DNA from: Nitrosospira sp. NpAV
GTDB taxonomy: Bacteria > Pseudomonadota > Gammaproteobacteria > Burkholderiales > Nitrosomonadaceae
Reading direction: 5' to 3'
Length of the DNA: 64,000 nt
Assembly: GCF_000832065.1 (NCBI RefSeq)
Contig: NZ_JXQM01000008.1
Span: forward strand, 246,415 to 310,414
Of this stretch, positions 56,720-64,000 are shown in pieces. The position numbers were made by a program, and so were the translations under genes. Under the pieces are notes generated by a model. That model was not told where the DNA came from, did no database searches, and saw only the letters and a list, made by a program, of their open reading frames with translations. Position 1 is the first letter of the stretch. Each line of letters opens with the position of its first letter.

Positions 56720-57649
56720 CTAGTGAGCAAATTCCCGCTCTCTAACCCCGAACCGAAGTAAAGAATCAACAAACATAATGAGCAACAGCGCACTAAGAAA
56801 CAGAACCATGCCGGCAAATCCGTGAAGGAATCCCTGACCTGCCTCATCGCCAAAATGATAAGTAATCAGTGTCAGTACCATTACGCGAATAACATTGGCC
56901 GTAAATGAGATCGGAATGATAAGGATGGCAAGGGTGATATTGCGAAAAAGGGAATCATGCCGAACGATATTGAGATAAAGCAAACCAAGCGCTTCTAGCG
57001 TAAAAAGTGTTTGCAGGCCGGCACAAGCGTCAGCCACCAGCAGCTTATACTGGCCGATTTGAAGAATAACGCCATTACGGCCGATGGGATAATCCAGCCA
57101 GAAGAGTATGTGCTCGGCTACGTAAGATACGGCCATTTTCATCGGCATGGTTACAGTATCCACTACTTGGCCGGGAAGCGGTATCATGAAAAGCATGAAG
57201 AATAGTGGAAACCACTGTGCCTTGAGGGCGGCACCACCGCGCATGAGCAGGAGAACAGCAGCGAGCAGCCAGATTGCCGAACCAATCTCAAGGATATGGA
57301 TTTCCTGCGAGCGGCCTATGATATAAAATGTCAGACCAAAGATAAAAATGGGCCAACCGGCTGCGGGGGAGGTAGGCTTACCCTCACTTGCACGCCACAT
57401 CTCGGGCCATTTACGATAAGCCAGCCAGCAGGCTACAGCGAGGACAATGGGACCATGCCCTTGTTCGTCGGTTGCCCAAATGCCGTTGAAAAGATCGACC
57501 AGACTGGGTAAGTAAAGTACGAGCAACCCGATAGCAATCGGTAGCCAAACCAGCAGCCGCTGATACCGACTTTCAGGCTGCTCTGGATGCCTGCTGACTC
57601 CAATTGGGGAATCGATGTTCATCATTTGCGACACGTTATCGCTCTCCAT
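56720..57649 (-). CDS. xrtB: Exosortase B (XrtB/EpsH)
   Basis: 309 residues from the ATG at 57647-57649; ATGs at 57625 and 57622 are alternatives, and no start has a good ribosome site. Eight or so membrane helices. The transpeptidase-like triad is present: Cys209 in ADACAGLQTLFTLEALGLLY, Arg255 in FTANVIRVMVLTLITYHFGD and His276 in HGFAGMVLFL. The DEQGHGPIVLAVACWLAYRK segment near the N-terminus and the separate downstream epsI are typical of XrtB. It should cleave PEP-CTERM proteins at the cytoplasmic membrane. A small gene candidate overlaps its start. Confidence 0.92.
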   Translation of the reverse strand: MESDNVSQMMNIDSPIGVSRHPEQPESRYQRLLVWLPIAIGLLVLYLPSLVDLFNGIWATDEQGHGPIVLAVACWLAYRKWPEMWRASEGKPTSPAAGWPIFIFGLTFYIIGRSQEIHILEIGSAIWLLAAVLLLMRGGAALKAQWFPLFFMLFMIPLPGQVVDTVTMPMKMAVSYVAEHILFWLDYPIGRNGVILQIGQYKLLVADACAGLQTLFTLEALGLLYLNIVRHDSLFRNITLAILIIPISFTANVIRVMVLTLITYHFGDEAGQGFLHGFAGMVLFLSALLLIMFVDSLLRFGVREREFAH

Positions 57650-57785
57650 GCCCCACGTTGGCCTTAAGGAGCATGCCAGATGCAAACACTGAGCGCATTC
57701 CTGTAAATACTGCTTGTTGGACCATTGCGGCGCGGTTCAAGCCAAGCTCCCTTTGCCGCTTGCCCGAGATTCGCTTCTCTTCCAT
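57636..57785 (-). CDS. Candidate small protein between epsG and xrtB (49 residues)
   Basis: Starts at the ATG at 57783-57785, 9 bases after the epsG stop, with a strong AGGAGAAGGA ribosome site directly before it. It encodes 49 residues, starting MEEKRISGKRQREL, then NRAAMVQQAVFTGMRSVFAS and ending NVGHGER; the middle is mildly hydrophobic. The stop overlaps the likely xrtB start (57649) by 14 bases and lies 10 bases before the alternative start at 57625, so it could couple epsG and xrtB translation. No family recognised. It could be a leader peptide for xrtB or a real small protein. Confidence 0.5.
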   Translation of the reverse strand: MEEKRISGKRQRELGLNRAAMVQQAVFTGMRSVFASGMLLKANVGHGER

Positions 57786-57794
57786 TCCTTCTCC

Positions 57795-58718
57795 TCAGAA
57801 CTCATTGAGCACTGAGCCCACTAGCATGGTGCGGGTTTGCTGGAGGCTACGGGTTAATTTGATCATTTCCGGTATCGAACTGCGATTTTTACGGGCAAGT
57901 ACGAGAGCAGCCGCCGCACCGACGGCGATCATCTGAGCTTCGGCATATTCATTGGCGGCCGGGGTATCGACGATGACAATATCGAAATCGCGGACTAGGG
58001 ATTGAAACAACTCGGCAAAACTAGAGCGGCCGATCAATTCCTGCGGGTTCGGCGGCACAGCACCCGCCGGCAGGACATAAAGGCCAGGCAACGAAGATAT
58101 CCTGGCGATGGCCTCAATACCCACGCGGCCGGCGAGCATCCCGGAAAAACCGGCATTACTACTGAGCTTGAATAATTTATGCTGGCAAGGCGTGCGCAAA
58201 TCCGCGTCAATAAGAAGTGTTCGTTCACCAAGCTGCGAAAGGACTATAGCGAGATTAGCGGCAATGAAGCTGCGCCCCTCTCCGACACCGGGACTCATGA
58301 CCGCCAGAGCATTGCGACGCGTCTCGGCATTAAACCAGCGCAACATTAGCTGACTGCGTAAAGCACGCAGTTTTTCGACTACCGGACTGAATGGTTTATA
58401 GGCGGCTACTAGCTGATGACTGAGACTCGTGTCACTGGCGGGGAGATAGAGATGGTCAAATTGGCGCGAAAGCGCGAAACGTATATCTTCTTCGGTCAGT
58501 AACCCTAATTCGATGGCAGTATCACCAAAGCGCTTGCCCTGGTCTAGTTGCAGCCGTGAAACCCGCTCGGCGTTTTCCGCAGTAATACGTCCGGTTTCAA
58601 TGAGGATGGCCCCAATTGAGCTACCGCTGCCAATGGCCTGGCCTTTTCCATAAGCAGGGGAATCGGCGGGATTGGCAGTTTGATTTCGTTTGATGGTTGG
58701 AAAAGTCACGGGTTTCAT
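57795..58718 (-). CDS. epsG: Chain-length determinant kinase-like protein EpsG
   Basis: 307 residues. The C-terminal part (about 135-305) is a BY-kinase/ParA-like ATPase: MSPGVGEGRSFIAANLA at the Walker A position, but with Arg149 where Lys is usual, then TLLIDADLRTP (Walker A') and FDIVIVDTPA (Walker B). There is no tyrosine-rich C-tail. The N-terminal part (34-86) has two 24-residue motifs separated by 5 residues, as in MshEN domains of type II secretion ATPases. It pairs with EpsF (19 bases upstream) to control chain length. The Arg may be normal in EpsG relatives, as I recall them, but is unusual for kinases at large. Confidence 0.9.
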   Translation of the reverse strand: MKPVTFPTIKRNQTANPADSPAYGKGQAIGSGSSIGAILIETGRITAENAERVSRLQLDQGKRFGDTAIELGLLTEEDIRFALSRQFDHLYLPASDTSLSHQLVAAYKPFSPVVEKLRALRSQLMLRWFNAETRRNALAVMSPGVGEGRSFIAANLAIVLSQLGERTLLIDADLRTPCQHKLFKLSSNAGFSGMLAGRVGIEAIARISSLPGLYVLPAGAVPPNPQELIGRSSFAELFQSLVRDFDIVIVDTPAANEYAEAQMIAVGAAAALVLARKNRSSIPEMIKLTRSLQQTRTMLVGSVLNEF

Positions 58719-58737
58719 AATCCGATTCTGTTTGAGT

Positions 58738-60159
58738 TCAGGGAGCTTCCAAGGTTAATTGTTTGGATGCTTTATGACGATGGCCCCTGCCGAAAAACCG
58801 GCGCGACGTGGATGGCAAAGAAGCTGACGGTATAGTTGCGAGCACCGGTAGCTCGATGAACTCTATGAAATCTTCTTCCGAGCGCACACGACGATTGCCG
58901 AACTCAAGCATCAGCGCTATGCCAATCCCGAGCAATGTTCCGAGAAAGATTGAAATCAGCACATTGAGTAGAATCCGGGGCCGGGAGTGTTCTATAGGTA
59001 TTGAGGCGGGGTTGAGCGCGATGACGTTTGTCTGCACCGAGAGACTTTCAAGCCGGGTTTGAGCTGAACGCTGACTTACACCCTCGAAATTACGCTGAGC
59101 AGCCTCGACATCACGCACGAGTACGCTGATTTGATCGCGCTGTCTGTTCAGATCAAGAACCCGTTTTTTTTGTATTTCCATCGCTTCAAGCAAATCTTTT
59201 TCTTTTTGCTTACCCACCTGAAAGGACGCTCCAATACTGCTATGGACTTGCTGGGTCTCCTTGGCCAGTCTGTTTCTGAGCGATGCAAGCTCGGATTGGG
59301 AACGCTGAGTTTGCGGGTGGTTTCTTCCCAGATGAACGTTGCTTTCCTGCAGCTTGGCCTCGAGGCGGGCGATGTCACCTTTAAGGCTGTTGATTAATGG
59401 GTTTTGTATCACTTCGGTCAGCGTTTCCGGGCCGCCGGCAGATTTGTGCTTACTACCACTGTCAGAGGTTTGCGCTTGGACAAAGGTTAGCTGCGTTGAA
59501 AGCTCATTAAGCTTGGCAACTTCATAATCAAGACGCTCATCAGTGGCTACAATGCCGGTTTTCTGCTGATAGGCAGAGAGTGCCTGCTGGGCTTTTTCAA
59601 GTTTGTCGCGCAGGATCTTGGTCTGATCGTCGAACCAGCTGGCATGTTGACGGGCAGGCTCGACCTTGAGTTCAAGATTTACGTCGATATAAGCTTTGGC
59701 AAAAGCATTGGCAACTGCGGCAGCAAAACCGGGTTCGACACCGCTAAATTCGATGTTGATGACATTGCTCTCGCGCGAGGGTTTGACGTCAAGCTTCTTC
59801 TTTAACAATTCGGCCAACCAAACAATGAGTTCACCCTCGCCGCCCGTGTCGTCAATCCATTGCTCATGAATCGCCGGATTTTCATCCAAGCCTAATATCT
59901 TGACGACGCGTTGAGCTACCCGGTCGCTATTGATGATATCCATCTGCGTAGCCATGTAGGCGGGACTTGCCAAGCCAGGGAGTACCATTCCGCCAACGGG
60001 TTCAGGCGATCTGACGTCAACCACCACCGCCGTGTTGGCGGTATATTGCTTGGGTAACAGCAGACTGACCACCAGTGTGGTGATTACCGTAAACAGCAGG
60101 ATGGAAATCACCACCTTTCGGCGCGCCAGGAGGATGAGCAGAAGTTGATGGAATGTCAT
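58738..60159 (-). CDS. epsF: Chain-length determinant protein EpsF (Wzz/GumC family)
   Basis: 473 residues. Two membrane helices (about 16-36 and 405-425) bracket a large periplasmic coiled-coil domain (about 160-370) with many Gln, Glu, Leu and Lys heptads. The N-terminal Wzz domain has LPKQYTANTAVVVDVRSPEP and YMATQMDIINSDRVAQRVVK. The C-terminus has the PRILLNVLISIFLGTLLGIG helix and no tyrosine cluster. It forms the periplasmic platform for EPS polymerisation and export with EpsG and EpsE. It starts 15 bases after epsE. Confidence 0.94.
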   Translation of the reverse strand: MTFHQLLLILLARRKVVISILLFTVITTLVVSLLLPKQYTANTAVVVDVRSPEPVGGMVLPGLASPAYMATQMDIINSDRVAQRVVKILGLDENPAIHEQWIDDTGGEGELIVWLAELLKKKLDVKPSRESNVINIEFSGVEPGFAAAVANAFAKAYIDVNLELKVEPARQHASWFDDQTKILRDKLEKAQQALSAYQQKTGIVATDERLDYEVAKLNELSTQLTFVQAQTSDSGSKHKSAGGPETLTEVIQNPLINSLKGDIARLEAKLQESNVHLGRNHPQTQRSQSELASLRNRLAKETQQVHSSIGASFQVGKQKEKDLLEAMEIQKKRVLDLNRQRDQISVLVRDVEAAQRNFEGVSQRSAQTRLESLSVQTNVIALNPASIPIEHSRPRILLNVLISIFLGTLLGIGIALMLEFGNRRVRSEEDFIEFIELPVLATIPSASLPSTSRRFFGRGHRHKASKQLTLEAP

Positions 60160-60174
60160 GACATTTGACCGTGG

Positions 60175-60978
60175 TCAGAAAATACTTTCGCGCACGTAGA
60201 TGATGTCATTCGGTTGTACGGCATCGGTCATCTCGGGAGAGAGTTTTTCGACCCCACCTGCGGCATTCTGCCGATGGAGGCGCAAACGCCATTCGCTACC
60301 GCGCATGGTGGGTCCCCCACCTTGAGCCAGGGCTTGCATTACTGTCATATTACGTTCGATGCGATAGGCGCCCGGGCGCTGGGCTTCGCCATAGATATAG
60401 AAAACCGGTGCGCGATGCACGTAAATGGTGTCTCCACCGGCAAGAAAAATATCTTCCTCCGATTTTTCGCCAAGATAAAGGGCAGGGATATCTATTACCT
60501 TACGAAAAGGCTTGCCATCACGTAAACCCGTGACGATGGCAAAGTCATCGCCGGTTAGGGTCGCGCCCCCGGCAGCAGCGAGCATGTCAGTAACACGGCT
60601 GAGGGTTTCGAGCGGGAAACGCCCTGGTCGGTTAACCTGACCGAATACGCTTACCTGGTTACCGCGCATTTGCAGGAGCACGATATTAACCTGGGGTTGT
60701 CGCACAAAACCGCCATCCTTGAGTGCGGCGGCAATTTTCTTTTCCGCAGCAGCAATGGCGAGGCCACCAACTTCGACATTACCGACGAGGGGATAGGTAA
60801 TGGTGCCAGTCTCGGATACACGAGTTTCGGTCGTGAGATCAGGATTCTGGAAAACCTGAATACGTAAAGCGTCGCCAGGGCCCAGTCGATAATCGAGATC
60901 CTCAGCAAAAACATTCATCGCCAACAGAGTCAGGGAAAGCACCAATAGCCGATTCATAATTCGAGTTATAGAGTTCAT
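60175..60978 (-). CDS. epsE: Polysaccharide export protein EpsE (Wza family)
   Basis: 267 residues. A signal peptide ends at MNVFAED. A Poly_export domain is followed by SLBB-type domains: LDYRLGPGDALRIQVFQNPD, VFGQVNRPGRFPLETLSRV, and YGEAQRPGAYRIERNMTVM. There is no lipobox, unlike E. coli Wza. It would connect to the outer membrane porin EpsL to carry the polymer out. It begins 34 bases after epsD. Confidence 0.93.
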   Translation of the reverse strand: MNSITRIMNRLLVLSLTLLAMNVFAEDLDYRLGPGDALRIQVFQNPDLTTETRVSETGTITYPLVGNVEVGGLAIAAAEKKIAAALKDGGFVRQPQVNIVLLQMRGNQVSVFGQVNRPGRFPLETLSRVTDMLAAAGGATLTGDDFAIVTGLRDGKPFRKVIDIPALYLGEKSEEDIFLAGGDTIYVHRAPVFYIYGEAQRPGAYRIERNMTVMQALAQGGGPTMRGSEWRLRLHRQNAAGGVEKLSPEMTDAVQPNDIIYVRESIF

Positions 60979-61012
60979 CTTTTCTTTAGATATTAGGGAA
61001 ATTAAAAAATTC

Positions 61013-61990
61013 TCACTTTAAGCCGGCAACGCCTTTTTCGGTGGCGATATCCGCAGCGGATTTCGACTTGCCGGTATCTGGAACGCTTGCGGGCGTCGGC
61101 GATGCCGGAACAGTTGCTACCCGGGCTGCCGCGTTCTTGTCGGTATCGGCAAAGTCGCCCATATAGGTAATCTGGGCCTTGGCCTTGAGCGCCTGAAACT
61201 CTTGTTTGGCGGCTTCACCTGCACGTTGGTTGCCAAGAAATTGTTGAATGCGCGGCAGCGCTGCATCTTCTGATATAGGCACTGACTGCGCCGCGGCCAG
61301 CCGCATCAATGTGATGGATTGAGGACCTTCTATTAAAAGGCCTTGTCCAACTTTGAGCGGATGAATCTTAGGCAGCAGTTCAAGCGGAATTTGTTCAGCG
61401 GGACGCGTAGCGCTTCCACCTGCAAATTTAATATCTTTACCCTTTAACCAGTTGGCAATATCCTCCATCGACTTGCCAGTACTGAGCATTTCGCGCAGCT
61501 CACTGGTGACGCCGGCGGATGTCGGCAGCACAATTTCTTGAATGTTATAAATACGGCGCTCTGCAAAGAGCTGTGGATGCTCGGAATAGTATTGTTTCGC
61601 TTCTTCGGCGGTCGGCTTGGCCAACGCTGCGGTAATTTGCTCAATGTATGCACGGGCGAGAATCTCTCGACGCGCGCTCTCAATAGCCATGAGAACGTCA
61701 GGCGACCGGTCGAGTTTTTTCTCGACGGCTTTCTCGACAGCGAGCTCTTGATCAACGAGTCTGTCGAGGATTTCGCGACGCATTTTCGCCGCCTTTTCAG
61801 GTGTATTGGCAGCCGCACCCGCGCGGGTCAATACATAATTAATCTGATGGACCGAAATCTCTCCTGAATTAACTTTAGCGGCAATCTGAGTGGCCGGCTT
61901 TTCTACTTCTTTATTACCACAAGCCGCGAGTCCAAGCGCAGTCGACAAAAACAGTGGTAAAAATGCGGATTTTAGGGAAATGGATTGCAT
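61013..61990 (-). CDS. epsD: EpsD-family lipoprotein, peptidyl-prolyl isomerase-like
   Basis: 325 residues from the ATG at 61988-61990. An upstream ATG at 62020 falls at the predicted transcript start, and AAGG precedes the chosen ATG. The lipoprotein signal ends LAAC with Cys24. The protein has a SurA/PpiD-type N-terminal helical region followed by a parvulin-like domain (RRIYNIQEIVLPTSAGV, KGKDIKFAGGSATRPAEQIP). The C-terminal tail is rich in Ala, Pro and Lys. It is a periplasmic chaperone-like part of the export system and the first gene of the epsD-to-wzy operon. Confidence 0.9.
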   Translation of the reverse strand: MQSISLKSAFLPLFLSTALGLAACGNKEVEKPATQIAAKVNSGEISVHQINYVLTRAGAAANTPEKAAKMRREILDRLVDQELAVEKAVEKKLDRSPDVLMAIESARREILARAYIEQITAALAKPTAEEAKQYYSEHPQLFAERRIYNIQEIVLPTSAGVTSELREMLSTGKSMEDIANWLKGKDIKFAGGSATRPAEQIPLELLPKIHPLKVGQGLLIEGPQSITLMRLAAAQSVPISEDAALPRIQQFLGNQRAGEAAKQEFQALKAKAQITYMGDFADTDKNAAARVATVPASPTPASVPDTGKSKSAADIATEKGVAGLK

Positions 61991-62410
61991 GTATACCTTG
62001 AAAAGAAATTTAGATGCCATAGCGTTTAAAATTTAAATAATATGCCTGACAACGGTTCGTTTGTGCTTATTGTGCTTAACCGGTCGAACCGGCGATCCTA
62101 GTCGCATGGTATTACGCTTTCATGACTGGCGTTGACATCTCTCTCCAATAGAAGCGCTTGATGCCCGGCGCGCATAAAGAAAGCATAAAAATTATATACA
62201 CGAGATATCAACAGCCGTCAATGCGGTGCCGCACACAACAATTGATAGGCTTAGCATCTTTGGAACCCATCCGTAAATCCATCCACATTATCATAGGCCG
62301 GTCATTCAAAATATAGCGACACAGAACGACAATTACGATATACGAATTAAATTATCAGGCAATGACTACAAAGTACTATTCGGTACTGTTCAAGCAAATG
62401 CCATGTCCCA
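61991..62410. other. Intergenic region upstream of the epsD operon
   Basis: About 420 bases between epsL and epsD, both on the minus strand. It holds the candidate promoter at 62025-62052 for the epsD operon. Further upstream the region is AT-rich (62160-62350) without recognisable genes. A regulator site could lie here, but none is identifiable by eye. Confidence 0.6.
62025..62052 (-). promoter_or_regulatory. Candidate sigma-70 promoter of the epsD operon
   Basis: On the minus strand TTGTCA (62047-62052) is followed by 16 bases and TTTAAA (62025-62030). The transcript would start near 62018, giving a leader of about 28 bases to the epsD ATG at 61990. This supports the shorter epsD start. 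The -10 is only a 4 of 6 match. Confidence 0.45.
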
Positions 62411-63709
62411 TTAAAAGTTTAATTTAGCCGTGATGCTGGCGGCGATATTATCGTATTCATAGGTCTTGAGATTCGAAGTACGATGATCACGCTGCAGCGA
62501 GGCGCTAAGAGAGACGGTATTCACGGGTTGCCAGTCCAGTATGATCGAGCCGGAGTGCTGTGAATCGGCGCGATCATCGGTGGGGAGGGGAACGATGGCG
62601 CCATGGAAATCTCGAGTCATGTAATCGTAGCGAAGACGTAATGCGGTTTTGGCGGTAATCTGCCAGATCGGTGTCAGAGAATATCGATTTGTCGCGGCAA
62701 AACTACTGGAAAAGGTCTGGAACTGCGCTAGCTGGAAGCGAGCAGCGGTTTGGAAGTTTCCCAGTTCGCGCGCGAAGCTGGCAGTAAGGCGGGTTTTGCT
62801 GGTGACATCCCAATTGATATCAAAATTACCGATTAACCCCGAGAAATCGCGCTGGTGAAAATGATCGTGTTTACGATCCAGATGGGCGATCCGTGCATTG
62901 ATCGAGGTCTTGATCGTCACCGGCCAAACCAATTGAAGCCCATGTTCCATTTCTTCAAACCGTGTATCAAAAAGATTGACGGCGTCGGGCACCTCCCTTT
63001 TGAAAAAGTCACCTTCACCGGTTCTTACCCTATAAGTAAGCGTAGTGCCGGAAGGGAGGCTGTAACGGATACCTCCATCGGCCGACAGAACCTTGTTGTC
63101 GAAATCCTGCACCGTAAGCCGGCTGTTTCTTACTGTAGTATGGGATACCCCTCCCAGAAGGTGCCAAGAGCGCGTGAGCTCGAAAATACCCTCAAAACGA
63201 TAATTATCGTCAGTACGAAGGTTGCGGTTGCTGGAGTTGACAAACCCCGTAAGATTCGCAAAGTTATTAAGTGCCTCTCTGTGGCTACTGCTCAAGGTGC
63301 CATGAAAATAGGGAGTGAGACGCCAGTGCCAGGCGGCCGTATAGTTTTTTCCAACGAAATTAAGAAAATCGAAATTCTGGTAACGATTATCGACGATGCT
63401 GCCAGTCGCCTCGATACGTTGCTGGCCAAAATTCTTGTACAGGGTGAGCGCCGCCGTGGTCACCAAAATCTGATCGGCTTTAGTAGATTGACCTGTGAGA
63501 AGAACCGGATCAATAACAGGCGATAAACGGAAAACGTTGCTGTCGTACATGAAATTCGTACCAACAGACAGACTGAGTACTCTTGGCGGAGGATTTAGCG
63601 CTTTGACATCGGCTCTGAGAGCTTGGGCGGAAAGCGGTAGCGGTAGCATTATCAGGGCGGCAATTGCCAGCCAACGGCGATAACATAAGGAAAGATTCAG
63701 CAGCAACAT
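62411..63709 (-). CDS. epsL: Outer-membrane beta-barrel protein EpsL (EPS operon)
   Basis: 432 residues. A signal peptide of about 30 residues ends at PLSAQA. The rest alternates polar and hydrophobic residues over many short strands with aromatic girdles, for example VLSLSVGTNFMYDSNVFRLS, TYRVRTGEGDFFKREVPDAV and LRLYYDYMTRD-type strands, and ends with a Phe (AASITAKLNF), the usual C-terminal signature of outer-membrane barrels. It matches EpsL of exopolysaccharide operons and would be the outer-membrane channel. It lies between epsB and epsD. Confidence 0.9.
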   Translation of the reverse strand: MLLLNLSLCYRRWLAIAALIMLPLPLSAQALRADVKALNPPPRVLSLSVGTNFMYDSNVFRLSPVIDPVLLTGQSTKADQILVTTAALTLYKNFGQQRIEATGSIVDNRYQNFDFLNFVGKNYTAAWHWRLTPYFHGTLSSSHREALNNFANLTGFVNSSNRNLRTDDNYRFEGIFELTRSWHLLGGVSHTTVRNSRLTVQDFDNKVLSADGGIRYSLPSGTTLTYRVRTGEGDFFKREVPDAVNLFDTRFEEMEHGLQLVWPVTIKTSINARIAHLDRKHDHFHQRDFSGLIGNFDINWDVTSKTRLTASFARELGNFQTAARFQLAQFQTFSSSFAATNRYSLTPIWQITAKTALRLRYDYMTRDFHGAIVPLPTDDRADSQHSGSIILDWQPVNTVSLSASLQRDHRTSNLKTYEYDNIAASITAKLNF

Positions 63710-63839
63710 ATTTTTATTGAGTGTTTATCTTTCCATGTACAGATAATACCAAAGGTATTATCTAAGCTGCAAGAAGGTAACGGAGACATCGCTTACTAGC
63801 AATAGCCCAAAGGAGCTATACAAAATAAGGGCTTGAAGC

Positions 63840-64000
63840 TTAGTACACGTCCCGATCCCTGAAGACCACCATGATGGTTTTGAGGATAATGTGCAGATCG
63901 AGCCGCAGAGACCAGTTGCGCAGGTAGTCGAGATCATGATCGATGCGCGCCTGCATCTTGTCGAGCGTGCGGGTTTCACCGCGATAGCCGTTGACCTGGG
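63840..64000 (-). CDS. epsB: Undecaprenyl-phosphate sugar phosphotransferase EpsB, C-terminal fragment
   Basis: The last 53 codons lie in the window; the gene continues past the right edge. The C-terminus reads VNGYRGETRTLDKMQARIDH, then DLDYLRNWSLRLDLHIILKT and MVVFRDRDVY, and stops with TAA at 63840-63842. This is the characteristic end of the WcaJ/EpsB family that transfers a sugar-1-phosphate to undecaprenyl phosphate and starts EPS synthesis. It is 130 bases upstream of epsL. The frame is distinct from the overlapping frame at 63758-63979, which is a shadow. Confidence 0.9.
   Translation of the reverse strand, partial: QVNGYRGETRTLDKMQARIDHDLDYLRNWSLRLDLHIILKTIMVVFRDRDVY

Overview
The window looks like a chromosomal segment of a Gram-negative betaproteobacterium. 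The best fit is the Nitrosomonadaceae (Nitrosospira or a close relative), with the Methylophilaceae second. This is inferred from the F-type ATP synthase gene order, a methanolan-type EpsB/L/D/E/F/G exopolysaccharide locus with an XrtB-type exosortase, PEP-CTERM proteins and XrtA-associated accessory genes. No nitrification or methylotrophy gene is present, so the genus is not proven.

Layout. (1) 1-2.8 kb: start of an atp operon on the minus strand (atpI-B-E-F-H and the first 59 codons of atpA). (2) 3.4-5 kb: a PEP-CTERM protein and a small DUF3565/DUF1971 protein. (3) 5-24 kb: a first polysaccharide region. It holds two polysaccharide deacetylases, an exosortase A-type O-glycosylation ligase, a Wzx flippase, GT2, GT4, GT39 and DPM1-GtrA glycosyltransferases, a pyruvyltransferase, a CapK-like adenylate-forming enzyme, a conserved unknown protein and a propeller-like PEP-CTERM protein. 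(4) 24-28.7 kb: a compact plus-strand operon of GNAT-like protein, acyl carrier protein, exosortase A-associated hydrolases 2 and 1, glycosyltransferase and TPR protein. (5) 28.7-35.8 kb: UDP-GlcNAc to UDP-GalNAcA genes (tviC, tviB), the PEP-CTERM TPR lipoprotein gene prsT and a membrane fatty-acid desaturase. (6) 35.9-39.3 kb: rfbBDAC for dTDP-L-rhamnose. (7) 39.5-40.5 kb: a pseudouridine synthase and tRNA-Val(GAC). (8) 41-64 kb: a second, XrtB-type exopolysaccharide locus, all on the minus strand. In transcription order it runs epsB (3' end only), epsL, epsD, epsE, epsF, epsG, a candidate 49-codon gene, xrtB, epsI, wzx, a secreted polysaccharide lyase, a Wzy-like protein, a glycosyltransferase, a DUF354 protein, a Gfo/Idh/MocA oxidoreductase, an unknown TIM-barrel-like protein, a decayed gene, a PEP-CTERM polysaccharide lyase, wecB, galE, manC and a small PEP-CTERM protein.

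How it works together. The nucleotide-sugar genes would supply dTDP-rhamnose, UDP-GalNAcA, GDP-mannose, UDP-galactose and UDP-ManNAc derivatives. Two flippases and two polymerase/ligase-type membrane proteins suggest at least two polymers. EpsB starts the second polymer on undecaprenyl phosphate, Wzx flips it, the Wzy-like protein polymerises it, EpsF/EpsG control chain length, and EpsE/EpsL carry it across the outer membrane. XrtB with EpsI would process PEP-CTERM proteins, one of which is itself a lyase-like enzyme encoded in this locus.

The points most worth a second look are: an EpsG with an Arg in place of the Walker A Lys and an N-terminal region with exact MshEN (c-di-GMP-binding) geometry; a candidate small gene between epsG and xrtB; two lyase-like proteins inside the XrtB locus; two hydrolases lacking the usual nucleophile serine, coupled to an acyl carrier protein; and two MITE-like inverted-repeat elements, one directly upstream of prsT.
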